DNA of 64,000 nt from an uncultured Akkermansia sp. (GCA_905200945.1 CAJKMG010000003.1:186001-250000), one strand, 5' to 3'; numbered from the stretch's first letter, positions 52,380 to 61,264 are shown. Program-made: numbers and translations. Notes: generated from the sequence alone by a model not told the origin.

Positions 52380-52847
52380 TCAGGAACAGGAAGAGGAATC
52401 TCCCGTCTCAAGAGAACAGCACTGCGCAAACCGGGCGCGGGACTCTTCCAGGGTAATCGGTTTCTTATCCTCCCCCAGGGCTACATAAACCAGCTCCGCC
52501 TCTGTAATTTTGGCAATGTTATTGCAAAGCTTCGTCAGACGTTCCGCATACACCTCCACCTTCACGGTGACGGAGGTGCGGCCCACCTTGATAATATCCG
52601 TATAAAAGGACACTACATCGCCCACCAGCACAGGAGCTTCAAACGTCAGGCTGCTCACCGCACGCGTCACAATATAGCGGCTCAATGCATAGCGCATGGC
52701 GGTATTGGCTCCCGCAAGGTCCACCTGGCTCATCACCCAGCCGCCGAATACTTCCCCGCTCTGATTGGTATCCGCAGGCATTGGTTCCACGCGCAGGGCG
52801 GGAACGCGCCCTTCCGGAAGCTGGGCATGACGATATGTATTTTCCAT
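52380..52847 (-). CDS. Acyl-CoA thioesterase, YciA-like hotdog protein
   Basis: A 155-residue protein with a hotdog fold. The signature ADTNQSGEVFGGWVMSQVD contains the catalytic aspartate of the YciA/BACH type. RAVSSLTFEAPVLVGDVVSF and KVGRTSVTVKVEVYAE are also conserved. It hydrolyses acyl-CoA in the cytoplasm; the chain length is not predictable. The C-terminal 20 residues are serine- and cysteine-rich. It converges with the MFS gene. Confidence 0.9.
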   Translation of the reverse strand: MENTYRHAQLPEGRVPALRVEPMPADTNQSGEVFGGWVMSQVDLAGANTAMRYALSRYIVTRAVSSLTFEAPVLVGDVVSFYTDIIKVGRTSVTVKVEVYAERLTKLCNNIAKITEAELVYVALGEDKKPITLEESRARFAQCCSLETGDSSSCS

Positions 52848-53045
52848 AAATAAGAATTATTATAAATTGATAAGGACATGCTTATCTATCACAGCCCTCT
52901 TGTAAAGGGTAAAACGCGGAAGCGGAAAACGGGCGGTGCCGGCACGCTCTGCGGAAAAAAGAAAACAGCCCGGAATAAACTGCTTTCCCATATTGATTAA
53001 GTTGGGCAGGCGGATTTCCGTGTCTTATCCCGGAGCTTTTCCACC

Positions 53046-53336
53046 ATGGCCGGTAAAGGCGGTTGTCCATTACTCATGGACCGCAACCATGAATCCAAAA
53101 CAAAAAAAGTGGACGGGGAGGCACATCCCGCTTCCGACTTTGCCTACGTACCCGATCCGGAAAAGCCTTCCACCTGGAAACTGCCGATTTTCAACATGCG
53201 CCACGTAGGAGGGGCCCTGGCCGCCATGACCAGCGACTATCGCGGCAACCCCGTGGAAATACCGGAAGGAGATCGCCGTGCCGTCATGAAAAAAATCCTG
53301 GCCAGGAAAGCGAAACTGGAACAGGAAGAAAGCTGA
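53046..53336 (+). CDS. Small conserved protein (DUF6582-like)
   Basis: A 96-residue hydrophilic protein. The segment FAYVPDPEKPSTWKLPIF followed by HVGGALAAMTSDYRGNPVEIP resembles a small domain that occurs alone or at the end of phage-related proteins; I recall it as DUF6582, a recollection and not a search result. The C-terminus is a basic helix. It has no export signal. A start at 53076 would remove a variable N-terminus and is also possible. Confidence 0.6.
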   Translation: MAGKGGCPLLMDRNHESKTKKVDGEAHPASDFAYVPDPEKPSTWKLPIFNMRHVGGALAAMTSDYRGNPVEIPEGDRRAVMKKILARKAKLEQEES

Positions 53337-53884
53337 TTCCGTTTTCTTTCATTTCTTTTTTTCCGCCTGTAAACAGGAAGGAAAGAAATATCTTTTCCCT
53401 TCGTTCCCCGGTCTTAGCCGTTTGGGGACGGGCTGACACCATCCAGATACCGGCTTTCTGCGGCGCCTTCGGCTGGCACCCCCGTAGAAATGAAAGACAT
53501 TCCCACCCTTCCGACGCTCCTGGCGGATACAGCCGGATATTTCACTTACGGACGGCATCAAAAACGGTGGTAAAACAGAAGAAGAAATTAAATTATTCTA
53601 AAATCATCAATCATCCCAAGGATGTTTTTCCCCTAAAGTGGATTGGGGAAATTCAGGAAATCTGAAAATCAAATAACTTTCTCCGGCCAATAAAAACAAC
53701 ATTTAGAAAATTCCTATATAAATAAATATCAATGGCATATTGAAATAAAAACATGTCTTTCCCTGAACAGGCTGTCCGAAGCCTGGTCATCACGACAGGA
53801 ATGAAGAATGCCGGAAAAGGGAATGCTGCCGGCTATTTCCCGCATGGCAGCGCTTTTCCCCTTCCGTCAACTCCGCATCAAAAT
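53337..53884. other. Intergenic region before SDR gene
   Basis: About 550 bases without a supportable gene. The right half (53575-53750) is unusually AT-rich for this part of the window and may hold the promoter of the SDR gene. The left half contains a short inverted repeat, CCTGTAAACAGG, near 53366. Confidence 0.45.
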
Positions 53885-54799
53885 ATGACTGACGAAAAAA
53901 TGAGCACAGAAGGCACTAACGAAATACAGGACCCGCGCGGCGAATTCCGCCAGGAAGGATATGAACAACAGCAGCAGAAAGCCCCCGGCCTGCAATCCGA
54001 AATGAAACCCGTGCCGGATTCCGGGGAACAAAGCTACCATGGCTGCAACAGGCTCCGTGGACGAAAAGCCCTGGTCACAGGGGGAGACTCGGGAATAGGC
54101 CGGGCGGCGGCTATTGCCTACGCACGCGAAGGAGCCGACGTAGCCTTGAACTACCTTCCTGAAGAACAAAGCGATGCCGAAGAAGTGGCGGAACTCATCA
54201 GAAAAGAGGGCCGGAAGGCCGTCCTACTGCCGGGGGACCTCAGCGATGAAGTCTTTTGTAAAAAACTCATCAGGGATGCCTTGGAAAAACTTGGCGGACT
54301 GGACATCATGGCCCTGGTAGCCGGTAAACAAGTGGCGGTGGAAGATATCCGGGACATTACCACGGAACAATTAACCAAGACATTTGAAGTAAACGTGTTC
54401 TCCCTGTTCTGGATTGCCAAGGAAGCCCTTCCGCATCTCAAGCCGGGGACGAGCATCATTACCTGCTCCTCCATTCAGGCCTACCAGCCCGGCAAGAACC
54501 TGGTGGACTATGCTTCCACAAAAGCGGCCATCATCGCGTTCAGCCGCTCCCTGGCCAAGCAGGTTGCCCCCAAAGGCATCCGGGTCAACGTGGTGGCTCC
54601 CGGCCCCATCTGGACAGCCCTGCAAGTAACCGGAGGCCAGCTGCAGAAGGACCTGCCGGAATTCGGACGGAAAACGCTTCTCAAAAGGGCAGGGCAACCT
54701 GTGGAACTCTCCGGACTATACGTCTTTCTCGCCTCCCAGGAATCCAGCTTCATTACTGCGGAGGTCTTTGGCGTTACCGGCGGCATGCATCTGGCCTGA
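53885..54799 (+). CDS. Short-chain dehydrogenase, YghA/GsiB-neighbour type
   Basis: A 304-residue NAD(P)-dependent oxidoreductase with a 45-residue glutamine-rich N-terminal extension typical of YghA-like stress dehydrogenases. The cofactor motif is ALVTGGDSGIGRAAA, and the catalytic serine and YASTKAA (Tyr-x-x-x-Lys) are present. The usual NAG motif is replaced by VAGKQ, as in the subfamily. Relatives are induced by general stress and reduce aldehydes. The start at 53885 is supported by alignment of the extension with that subfamily. Confidence 0.88.
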   Translation: MTDEKMSTEGTNEIQDPRGEFRQEGYEQQQQKAPGLQSEMKPVPDSGEQSYHGCNRLRGRKALVTGGDSGIGRAAAIAYAREGADVALNYLPEEQSDAEEVAELIRKEGRKAVLLPGDLSDEVFCKKLIRDALEKLGGLDIMALVAGKQVAVEDIRDITTEQLTKTFEVNVFSLFWIAKEALPHLKPGTSIITCSSIQAYQPGKNLVDYASTKAAIIAFSRSLAKQVAPKGIRVNVVAPGPIWTALQVTGGQLQKDLPEFGRKTLLKRAGQPVELSGLYVFLASQESSFITAEVFGVTGGMHLA

Positions 54800-54971
54800 T
54801 GCGGAAACTCGCAATCCTGGAAAAGGGCCGGACTGACTTTCCGGAATCCCTTTCCGCAGCGCCACACCCCCGGATGACCGGGAAAGCGGCCGGAAACGGC
54901 TCTGCAAGGAAATCAGGGCATTGCTCCATTTCCCGGTTGTCCCGGCAAAAGGTTTCTGCTTGAATAGGGTA

Positions 54972-55994
54972 ATGGCATTTTGGAGGTTTTGGTTCATCTT
55001 TTTCCCTTTCACAGCGCTTCTCTTTTCCATGGTGCATGGCAGTCCTCTGAACGCACCCGTCATCACCCTTGGAGAGAAAAAAAGCCTGTTCGGAGAAAAA
55101 GCGCAGGCCAATGAATATGTCAGCTATGCCCTTTATTACTGGCCGGACCCCGCCAATCCGGACGGTCCTTACAAACCCATTGACGGCAAAAAGAACAAAC
55201 GGCTCCGCAGCATGGACGACAGCGGCAGGATGGCCGCTTTCATCGGCACGGTCTGCAACCTGGGACGGCAGTATAAACTCGACAGGGATCCGCAGGCCGC
55301 CTCCCGGGCCGGGCAATGGCTGAAAGCCTGGTTCATTGCTCCGGCAACCCGCATGCAGCCCCATCTGAAATATGCCCAAATTCGCCCCGGACACCGGACG
55401 GAAGGAGACGGAGGAGGCATCATCGACCTTTACCGCATGCCCGAATTCCTGGAAGCTTTGACGGCGTTGAAATGCTCCAATGCCCTAACGGCAGAAGAAT
55501 GGAAGCAGGTGGGCGCGTGGCTGAACCAGTATTACACATGGCTGACTACCAGCAGGCAGGGCAGGCATGCACACACGCGCAGCAACAACCATTATCTGTT
55601 TTATGTGGCGCAATGTGCCTATTTGGCATCCTTCCTGGGCCGCAGCCATGAAGCGGCCCAATGGCTGGCGGAAGCCTTCGCCAACATGGACCGACACATC
55701 GCTCCCGACGGATCCCAGCCCGAAGAACTCAAACGGGCGGAACCTTGGCAATACAGCGTTTACACTCTTCAGGCATGGGGATACCTGGTGCATCTTGCAG
55801 AACGCATGGGCGACAAGAACTACCGTTACCGGAAAACACCCGCCGGGGCTTCCATTCAAAAAGCTGTGGATTATCTCCTGCCTTACCGCTCCGCTCCTGA
55901 AACATGGCCCTGGCAAGGCTCCAGGGCAAACACTCCGCTGCCCGCCATCTTTGAACCGGAGCAGGCGGGCAGGCCACAACGGAAATGCTCCTGA
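54972..55994 (+). CDS. Exported alginate-lyase-family protein
   Basis: A 340-residue secreted protein with a signal peptide (FWFIFFPFTALLFSMVHG). The alginate_lyase (PF05426) fold is recognised by YALYYWPDPANPDGPYKP at the N-terminus, YAQIRPGHRTEGDGGGIID, and the RSNNHYLFYVAQ motif that carries the likely catalytic asparagine/histidine. Members cleave uronic-acid polysaccharides by beta-elimination, although many have unknown substrates. The gene is monocistronic. Its presence in a mucin-type degrader suggests glycosaminoglycan or exopolysaccharide as substrate, but this is a guess. Confidence 0.8.
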   Translation: MAFWRFWFIFFPFTALLFSMVHGSPLNAPVITLGEKKSLFGEKAQANEYVSYALYYWPDPANPDGPYKPIDGKKNKRLRSMDDSGRMAAFIGTVCNLGRQYKLDRDPQAASRAGQWLKAWFIAPATRMQPHLKYAQIRPGHRTEGDGGGIIDLYRMPEFLEALTALKCSNALTAEEWKQVGAWLNQYYTWLTTSRQGRHAHTRSNNHYLFYVAQCAYLASFLGRSHEAAQWLAEAFANMDRHIAPDGSQPEELKRAEPWQYSVYTLQAWGYLVHLAERMGDKNYRYRKTPAGASIQKAVDYLLPYRSAPETWPWQGSRANTPLPAIFEPEQAGRPQRKCS

Positions 55995-56088
55995 ACCGCG
56001 CCCGCCGTTAAAAGCATCCGTTTTTCCTGCTTATTGAAAATCCCCTGTCCAGCAGCATCACGAACGGGGCATTTTCCCGGAAAACGAT

Positions 56089-56598
56089 TTAATAAGGGAT
56101 CTCCCCAGTATTTTTCCCCTTAGATTTTTCCTTTCTTTTTGCTGCTCTCCATTCCCACGGAGATATGGGATTCGGGTCAGACCAGATGCCTTTTTGGGCC
56201 TTTCTGGCATCCCTTTCAAGAGAAACGAGCTTTCGGCTGGCGGAAAAATTTTTATAAATCCACGCCCATCCTTCCTTCACCATCTCTTCGTTGACGAACA
56301 TTTTTCCATGCCATATTTCCCCTAAAATACGGCCGTACCTGTCATTCTCGGTATACCGGACTGTAATCGCCTCTCCCCAAATCAGCTTTTCCAGGTATTC
56401 CTTGGCGCCTTCATACCCGTCCTGCCCCCTTTCCGGCGCATCAATTCCCTCAAGCTGTATCCGATGCGTACGCATTCGTTCAGGCGTCCTTTCCAGAAGG
56501 ATGACCGTGTCGCCGTCAATCACGTTAATCACGACTCCCCTGATACTTTCAGCAAAAGCCATGCAGGGACTTATCAGGAAAATCAAAAGCCATTTCAT
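56089..56598 (-). CDS. Exported staphylococcal-nuclease-like thermonuclease
   Basis: A 169-residue protein with a signal peptide (KWLLIFLISPCMAFA). The SNase core shows VINVIDGDTVILL (calcium-binding aspartates), HRIQLEGIDAPERGQ with the active arginine, and ENDRYGRILGEIW with the second arginine. The C-terminus has a WSDPNPISPWEWR segment typical of short Gram-negative thermonucleases. It probably degrades DNA or RNA in the periplasm or outside the cell. The start at 56598 is chosen because the signal peptide begins there. Confidence 0.93.
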   Translation of the reverse strand: MKWLLIFLISPCMAFAESIRGVVINVIDGDTVILLERTPERMRTHRIQLEGIDAPERGQDGYEGAKEYLEKLIWGEAITVRYTENDRYGRILGEIWHGKMFVNEEMVKEGWAWIYKNFSASRKLVSLERDARKAQKGIWSDPNPISPWEWRAAKRKEKSKGKNTGEIPY

Positions 56599-56866
56599 GA
56601 AAAATGATATAATCCAAAAAATATCAGGATGCAACTACTCTTTAAGAAACCGTTCCCGCACTGTTCACACGGCCGGAAACAGATGGATGCGGCCATCTGT
56701 GGGCAGCCTGATCCGGAACATCTTCATTCGCTGCCGGACCGGGAGCGGAGGAAAACCCCGCGACGCCCCAGGCAATCAACCATGCAGCCATTGGAAATGG
56801 GCGGCAAGTTCAACAAGGAAAACAGGGCCCCTGCAACATCCAACGGCATGGAATAAATTATCTTAC

Positions 56867-57061
56867 TCATTTCTTCAATTCTTCGGCTATTCTGCCGAGG
56901 TTCTTTTCCGTTGCTTTTCTCAGTTTCTCCTGCTGTTTCCAATACCACGCCGTTCTTTCCGACACCCCGGCCTGATTCGCCAGCCAGCGCACGGCGCCGC
57001 TCGTGTCACAGCCCGTTTTCTTCTGAATGGCTTCCAGAAGCTGCGCGACATATTTATTCAT
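56867..57061 (-). CDS. Small helix-turn-helix protein at end of ibr-like operon
   Basis: A 64-residue protein. The segment RWLANQAGVSERTAWYWKQ (about 25-43) reads as a helix-turn-helix, so it is probably a DNA-binding regulator. The C-terminal helix is charged. Its ATG lies 16 bases after the stop of the IbrB-like gene, so it is the last gene of the operon. The frame is open upstream into that gene, but the ATG at 57061 gives a complete HTH domain. Confidence 0.65.
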   Translation of the reverse strand: MNKYVAQLLEAIQKKTGCDTSGAVRWLANQAGVSERTAWYWKQQEKLRKATEKNLGRIAEELKK

Positions 57062-57077
57062 GGATTCCGGGTCGATA

Positions 57078-57593
57078 TTATTTCGATTCCCATGCCCGGC
57101 TGAATTCCCCGTCCCGGAACAGGGAGGCAATTCCGCTAAGCTGCTTGAGGCGCAGCAATTCCTCCGCATCCATTCCAAGATTTTTAAGTATCCACGCGTC
57201 CGACATGCCCGCTTCCGTCAACTCCTGGATAATATTGGTCATGAGGGCGATATTATGAGATCCCCGGGCACGGTTGTGCCTGATGGTGGAAGCCATGCGG
57301 TTTCCAAGAGGCTTGTCGATTACGGCCACCGGCATCATGCCACCCTCCCGTTCGTAAATATCGCGGTAAGTCTTCATGATCTGGCAGCGGTGGAACCCGT
57401 CCACGATTTCATAGGTCCCGTCCTCCAGCTTATAACAAACAATGGGCATCGTATAACCGTCCTCCTTGATGCTCTGGTAGAGCAGCTTCATTTCGGGGGG
57501 AGCTACGCTGTTCGGGTTATAGGCATTGGAACGTATCTGGTCCAGGGGAACGCGCCGGATTTTGTAAACGGGGGATTGATAGGAGGTTTTCAT
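57078..57593 (-). CDS. IbrB-like ParB/sulfiredoxin-domain protein
   Basis: A 171-residue protein with the ParB/Srx-type fold: YNPNSVAPPEMKLLYQSI at the N-terminus, then the ParB/Srx box DGFHRCQIMKT (residues 65-75). The C-terminal half forms helices that may bind DNA. In Escherichia coli ECOR-9, IbrB works with IbrA to activate surface-protein genes, and the pair is found on mobile elements. The biochemical activity of the family is not known. The start overlaps the end of the IbrA-like gene by four bases, so they are coupled. Confidence 0.75.
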   Translation of the reverse strand: MKTSYQSPVYKIRRVPLDQIRSNAYNPNSVAPPEMKLLYQSIKEDGYTMPIVCYKLEDGTYEIVDGFHRCQIMKTYRDIYEREGGMMPVAVIDKPLGNRMASTIRHNRARGSHNIALMTNIIQELTEAGMSDAWILKNLGMDAEELLRLKQLSGIASLFRDGEFSRAWESK

Positions 57594-58885
57594 AAAATAT
57601 TGCGGTATTTATTGACGGCGGCCCGGCGCCGGGCAATCGCTCCCTTGGTTGGACCGAACCCGGCGTACTTGCAAAAGTAGTCATTCTTCATGATGCAGAT
57701 GCACATGCGCTTGTAGGAAGGCACCTGCCGGAAATTGCTGACCGGCATGTCGTCGGGATAGCCCATAAACTGAATGACGTCGCGGTCGACGTAACGGCCC
57801 GACTTTCCCGTTACGGTCGCCAGAGGATAGGCGGCCAGCACTTCATCGGCAGTTCCGGGATCGACGGTGCCCCCTTTCATCCAGTACTTTTTAGACCTCT
57901 CCAAAATGTTGTTGTAGTGTTCCGCCGTTTTCTCGTTCATTGTGGAAAGCAGGAATTCATAATAGGACTTCCAGGTATGGCCGGGCGGCAGTTTGATGGT
58001 TTTCCAGCCCATGGCCGTCGTACCTCCGTACAAACCTGTGAAGTTGACGCCGTTGACGCGCCCGACCATGCGCGCCCAGTTGGCAGGATCAATAACTTTG
58101 TAAAGCTTCAGGCTTTCCTGGGCGCAGTCATTAAACGGGCTTGCCACCCGCATTTGCCCGATCGTAAGGCCTGCCTGGTACAGGAGATCGTAAAGGCGGT
58201 TATAGTCAAAACCAAAACGGGCGTTGGCCGTCCAGACGTCACTGACGCGCCAGTCATAAAGAGGGTAGGCGCTGACGGTCACGGCATCAGCCCGTGTAAT
58301 CCACTTCCTTCCCTCATAAGACGTCCTTTTATTGCCGCGGGCAACGGCGGCGTATCTGTTGAGGCTTTCATCCGCCCGCAGCCCTACCATGACGGCAGTA
58401 CTTCCGTGTTTTTTGGCAAAATGGCGTGAAAGCTTATCCTGGAATTCATAGTCCACCATACCGTGCCGGAACGGGACGTCCAGATTCTTTTCGTTGATTA
58501 CATAGGGATTTTCCGGCATGGGTCGCACCCACAGTTTTTTCTGGGCGGCGCTCCACGGCGTCCAGTAAGGTTCCCCCAGGGAGCATGCGGACTGGGCCCT
58601 GATCGGTACACAGTACCACATCTTACGAATGCCGGGGAATTGCTCCAGAAATGTTCTGGTGACATACTCGGTCGTCATTTGATATTGGGCCTCATAATCA
58701 AGGTGGTACATGGACAGCTTGTCCAGAAGGCCCTGTTCGGCGGCGTAACGATAGCAGAGATTAAGCATGACGCCGCTGTCCTTGCCGCCCGAAAAAGACA
58801 CCAGGACATTGTCAAACTCTTGGAAACAATAGGCTATGCGTTCTAAAGCCGCCTCATAAACATTTTTATCCAGATATGTTTTCAC
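57590..58885 (-). CDS. IbrA-like PAPS-reductase-family protein (DUF3440)
   Basis: A 431-residue protein starting with GTG at 58885. The ATP-pyrophosphatase P-loop SFSGGKDSG (residues 31-39) is shared with PAPS reductases and with DndC of DNA phosphorothioation systems. The long C-terminal part, including VGLRADESLNRY, a DWRVSDVW motif and a final cysteine-containing MCICIMKNDYFCKYAG segment, matches the DUF3440/IbrA family. Its role is unproven; sulfur or adenylate chemistry on a macromolecule is conceivable. The GTG overlaps the stop of an upstream 69-codon gene (GTGA), and a GGAAAAG site precedes it. Confidence 0.82.
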   Translation of the reverse strand: MKTYLDKNVYEAALERIAYCFQEFDNVLVSFSGGKDSGVMLNLCYRYAAEQGLLDKLSMYHLDYEAQYQMTTEYVTRTFLEQFPGIRKMWYCVPIRAQSACSLGEPYWTPWSAAQKKLWVRPMPENPYVINEKNLDVPFRHGMVDYEFQDKLSRHFAKKHGSTAVMVGLRADESLNRYAAVARGNKRTSYEGRKWITRADAVTVSAYPLYDWRVSDVWTANARFGFDYNRLYDLLYQAGLTIGQMRVASPFNDCAQESLKLYKVIDPANWARMVGRVNGVNFTGLYGGTTAMGWKTIKLPPGHTWKSYYEFLLSTMNEKTAEHYNNILERSKKYWMKGGTVDPGTADEVLAAYPLATVTGKSGRYVDRDVIQFMGYPDDMPVSNFRQVPSYKRMCICIMKNDYFCKYAGFGPTKGAIARRRAAVNKYRNIL

Positions 58886-59091
58886 AACTTTTCCAAAGCC
58901 TGTCTTTCGCCATCCGCCGCCAGCCCCCTGCCGGACGGGAACACGTCGGCCCGGATATGATCGCCGGAAGCCATGCATTTTCCCTGAAACCACTCTTGCA
59001 GCCTGCAGTTCATAGGGATATCCCCTGTTCTTTCAAACAGGGTTGCAACGCCTTCATTTCTGCATAAATAAGCAACATCATGTTTTTTCAT
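58882..59091 (-). CDS. Small unknown protein, first gene of ibr-like operon
   Basis: A 69-residue protein of no recognised family. Its stop overlaps the GTG start of the IbrA-like gene by four bases, which argues that it is translated and coupled. It contains three cysteines or cysteine-like positions, an RADVFPSGRGLAADGE segment and a charged end. It has no signal peptide. It could be a regulator or small subunit of the IbrA-like protein. Confidence 0.5.
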   Translation of the reverse strand: MKKHDVAYLCRNEGVATLFERTGDIPMNCRLQEWFQGKCMASGDHIRADVFPSGRGLAADGERQALEKL

Positions 59092-59730
59092 GTTTTCAAA
59101 TGCGCAGCAGCTTATCGTCCGTTATTTTCCGTCAACAATACCAACCTACTGAATTATTGCGGCGGGTCAATGTTTTTACTGCAATTATTTCAGTAATTTT
59201 ATTGTCATCACCCTCCTTCTCAAAATACCTGCGCTTTTTAGCGAGCAACACCATTCCAGAAATGCCTTATGCATTGCGCCATGACCTCCTTTCCTTCTCC
59301 GCAACATCCGCGCTATGTGCAGCATTCAAGACGCTGCGTTGGAATGCACGGTTTCAAAATCGGAGACATAAAAATCATAACTTGCTTAAAATTAGCGTGA
59401 ACGAAAAAATGTACGACTCAGAGCCATTTTCCGGTTCCAACATCTTTCCCCCAATACTCTTTCCGGAACCGCATCTTCCAGGCAGACGATACATCCATCA
59501 TTTCCCTCCTGAAGGAAAAACAACCGTGTTTCCCTTTTTGCAATCCGGGATGCTGTCCAAACATGAATATGCCGGTACACGCCTTAAGCATGCCGCCAGA
59601 TTAGACTTTAGGCGTTTTATGATTTTCCTCGAAACGCTAATTTTACGCCAGAACGGAATCAAAAAATGACATTTAGTCAGCACTTATGGTTGTTTTTCCG
59701 CGGTTTTTCACCTTTCCAGCCTCCAAACAG
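59092..59730. other. Intergenic region between ibr-like operon and tRNA-Asn
   Basis: About 640 bases with no supported gene. A 208-codon plus-strand frame spans it, but it overlaps the coupled 69-codon gene and has no recognisable domain or start signal. The operon promoter must lie here. No integrase fragment or repeated tRNA end was found. Confidence 0.45.
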
Positions 59731-59770
59731 ACAAAAAAGAAGCCCTATAATCCATTCAAATTACAGGGCT
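59731..59770 (-). terminator. Terminator of tRNA-Asn
   Basis: On the minus strand AGCCCTGTAAT pairs with ATTATAGGGCT with one mismatch, an eight-base loop separates the arms, and TCTTTTTTG follows. It begins 12 bases after the tRNA end. Confidence 0.8.
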
Positions 59771-59781
59771 TAGAAAATTAG

Positions 59782-59856
59782 TGGCTCCCCCGGTTGGGCT
59801 CGAACCAACGACCTAGTGATTAACAGTCACCCGCTCTACCGCTGAGCTACAGGGGA
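59782..59856 (-). tRNA. tRNA-Asn (anticodon GTT)
   Basis: A 75-base tRNA with encoded CCA. The acceptor stem TCCCCTG pairs with CGGGGGA with one G-T pair, and the discriminator base is G. The anticodon loop holds GTT at 59822-59824. The D-arm GCTCAGCGGTAGAGC and the T-arm GGTTCGAGCCC are normal. A terminator follows. Confidence 0.97.
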
Positions 59857-60022
59857 GTTTGCATTCCATGGAACGCGGAGGGATTTTTACTGGAGGTACG
59901 GGCGTTTGGCAAGTACTTTTTTACTCTTGCAGGCTTTTTGACGCAAAAAGGCTTCCGCGGCGCGGTCATGGCAACGGTGTTTTCTTGACCTTTGAAGGGA
60001 GAATGACCAGACTTTCAGCGAC

Positions 60023-61132
60023 ATGAGTGAACATCACCATCATATTGCTGTCTTGGCCGGCGACGGCATCGGGCCCGAGGTCATGGCACAGGCTCTGAAG
60101 GTTCTGGATGCCGTAAGCGGCAAGTTTGGCTTTACCGTAAGCCGCAAGGAGGCATTTGTAGGGGGTGCGGGCATTGACCACTGCGGCAAGGCTCTTCCCG
60201 AAGAAACCATTCGCGCCTGCGAAGAGGCGGACGCCGTTCTGTTCGGCTCCGTGGGCGGTCCCAAATGGGAGCATCTCCCCGCCAATGAACAACCGGAACG
60301 CGGAGCCCTGCTGCCTCTGAGAAAACATTTCGGCTTGTATGCCAACCTGCGTCCGGGCGTATGCCTTCCGGCCTTGACCCATGCATCTCCTATCAAGAAT
60401 GAACTGATTGAAGGCGGATTCGATATTTTATGCGTCCGGGAATTGACTGGCGGCCTGTATTTCGGCCAGCCCCGTTTCCGCGAACAGGAGGGAGACGACG
60501 AAGTCGTCGTGGATACCATGCGCTACCATAAAAGCGAGATGGTGCGCATCGCCAAAGTGGCGTTCGAGGCTGCGCGCGGCCGCCGCAAGCGCGTCACCAG
60601 CGTGGACAAGGCCAATGTGCTGACCAATTCCCTGCTGTGGCGCGAGACAATGATTGAAGTTTCCAGGGATTATCCCGACGTGGAATTGCTGCATATGTAC
60701 GTGGACAATGCAGCCATGCAGCTGGTGCGCAATCCCCGCCAGTTCGACGTGCTGGTGACGGAAAACCTGTTCGGGGACATTCTTTCCGATGAAATGGCCA
60801 TGATTTGCGGTTCCCTGGGCATGCTGCCCAGCGCCAGCCTGTGCCAGGGCGCGCAGGACAACGGCCTGTTCTTCGGCCTTTACGAACCCTCCGGAGGCTC
60901 CGCCCCGGATATTGCCGGCAAAGGCATTGCAAACCCGATCGCCCAGATTCTTTCCCTTTCCATGCTGTTGCGCTACTCCCTGGGAGAAAAAACAGCGGCA
61001 GACGCCATTGACTCCGCCGTTCGCCGCGTGATTGACCAGGGCTGCCGCACGGGTGACCTGGCTACGGGAGCTCCTGGAGAAATCCGCGTGAATACGGCGG
61101 AAATGGGTGATGCCATCATCGCCGCCCTGTAA
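60023..61132 (+). CDS. leuB: 3-isopropylmalate dehydrogenase
   Basis: A 369-residue NAD-dependent enzyme that oxidatively decarboxylates 3-isopropylmalate in leucine synthesis. The N-terminal VLAGDGIGPEVM, the LFGSVGGPKW loop, the RELTGGLYFG motif with catalytic arginine, the KANVL lysine, and the DILSDEMAMICGSLGMLPSA metal site are conserved. GSAPDIAGKGIANPIAQI binds NAD. The length is normal. The gene stands alone here; leuCD are not in the window. Confidence 0.96.
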   Translation: MSEHHHHIAVLAGDGIGPEVMAQALKVLDAVSGKFGFTVSRKEAFVGGAGIDHCGKALPEETIRACEEADAVLFGSVGGPKWEHLPANEQPERGALLPLRKHFGLYANLRPGVCLPALTHASPIKNELIEGGFDILCVRELTGGLYFGQPRFREQEGDDEVVVDTMRYHKSEMVRIAKVAFEAARGRRKRVTSVDKANVLTNSLLWRETMIEVSRDYPDVELLHMYVDNAAMQLVRNPRQFDVLVTENLFGDILSDEMAMICGSLGMLPSASLCQGAQDNGLFFGLYEPSGGSAPDIAGKGIANPIAQILSLSMLLRYSLGEKTAADAIDSAVRRVIDQGCRTGDLATGAPGEIRVNTAEMGDAIIAAL

Positions 61133-61151
61133 GCGGGGCCGTTCTTCCGGC

Positions 61152-61177
61152 GCCGCAGGGGAAGGGACACCTGCGGC
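61152..61177 (+). terminator. Hairpin after leuB
   Basis: A perfect eight-base stem (GCCGCAGG/CCTGCGGC) with a ten-base loop lies 20 bases after the leuB stop, followed by a pyrimidine-rich stretch, not a clear T-run. Confidence 0.5.
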
Positions 61178-61264
61178 ACGCCTTTCCTCCGGGGGGAGCG
61201 GTACCGCCTCCCCTCCGCTTTCCTCTTTCATTTCCGGGATTTTCCGGTTCTTTATCCATCTATC

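Noticed and set aside
56629..56856. A 75-codon plus-strand frame between the nuclease and HTH genes
   Set aside because: It begins inside the nuclease promoter region, has no ribosome-binding site, and its proline/arginine-rich product resembles no protein.
59043..59669. A 208-codon plus-strand frame between the ibr-like operon and tRNA-Asn
   Set aside because: It overlaps a small gene that is translationally coupled to the IbrA-like gene, lacks a ribosome-binding site and shows no domain. It may simply be chance in a non-coding AT-rich region.
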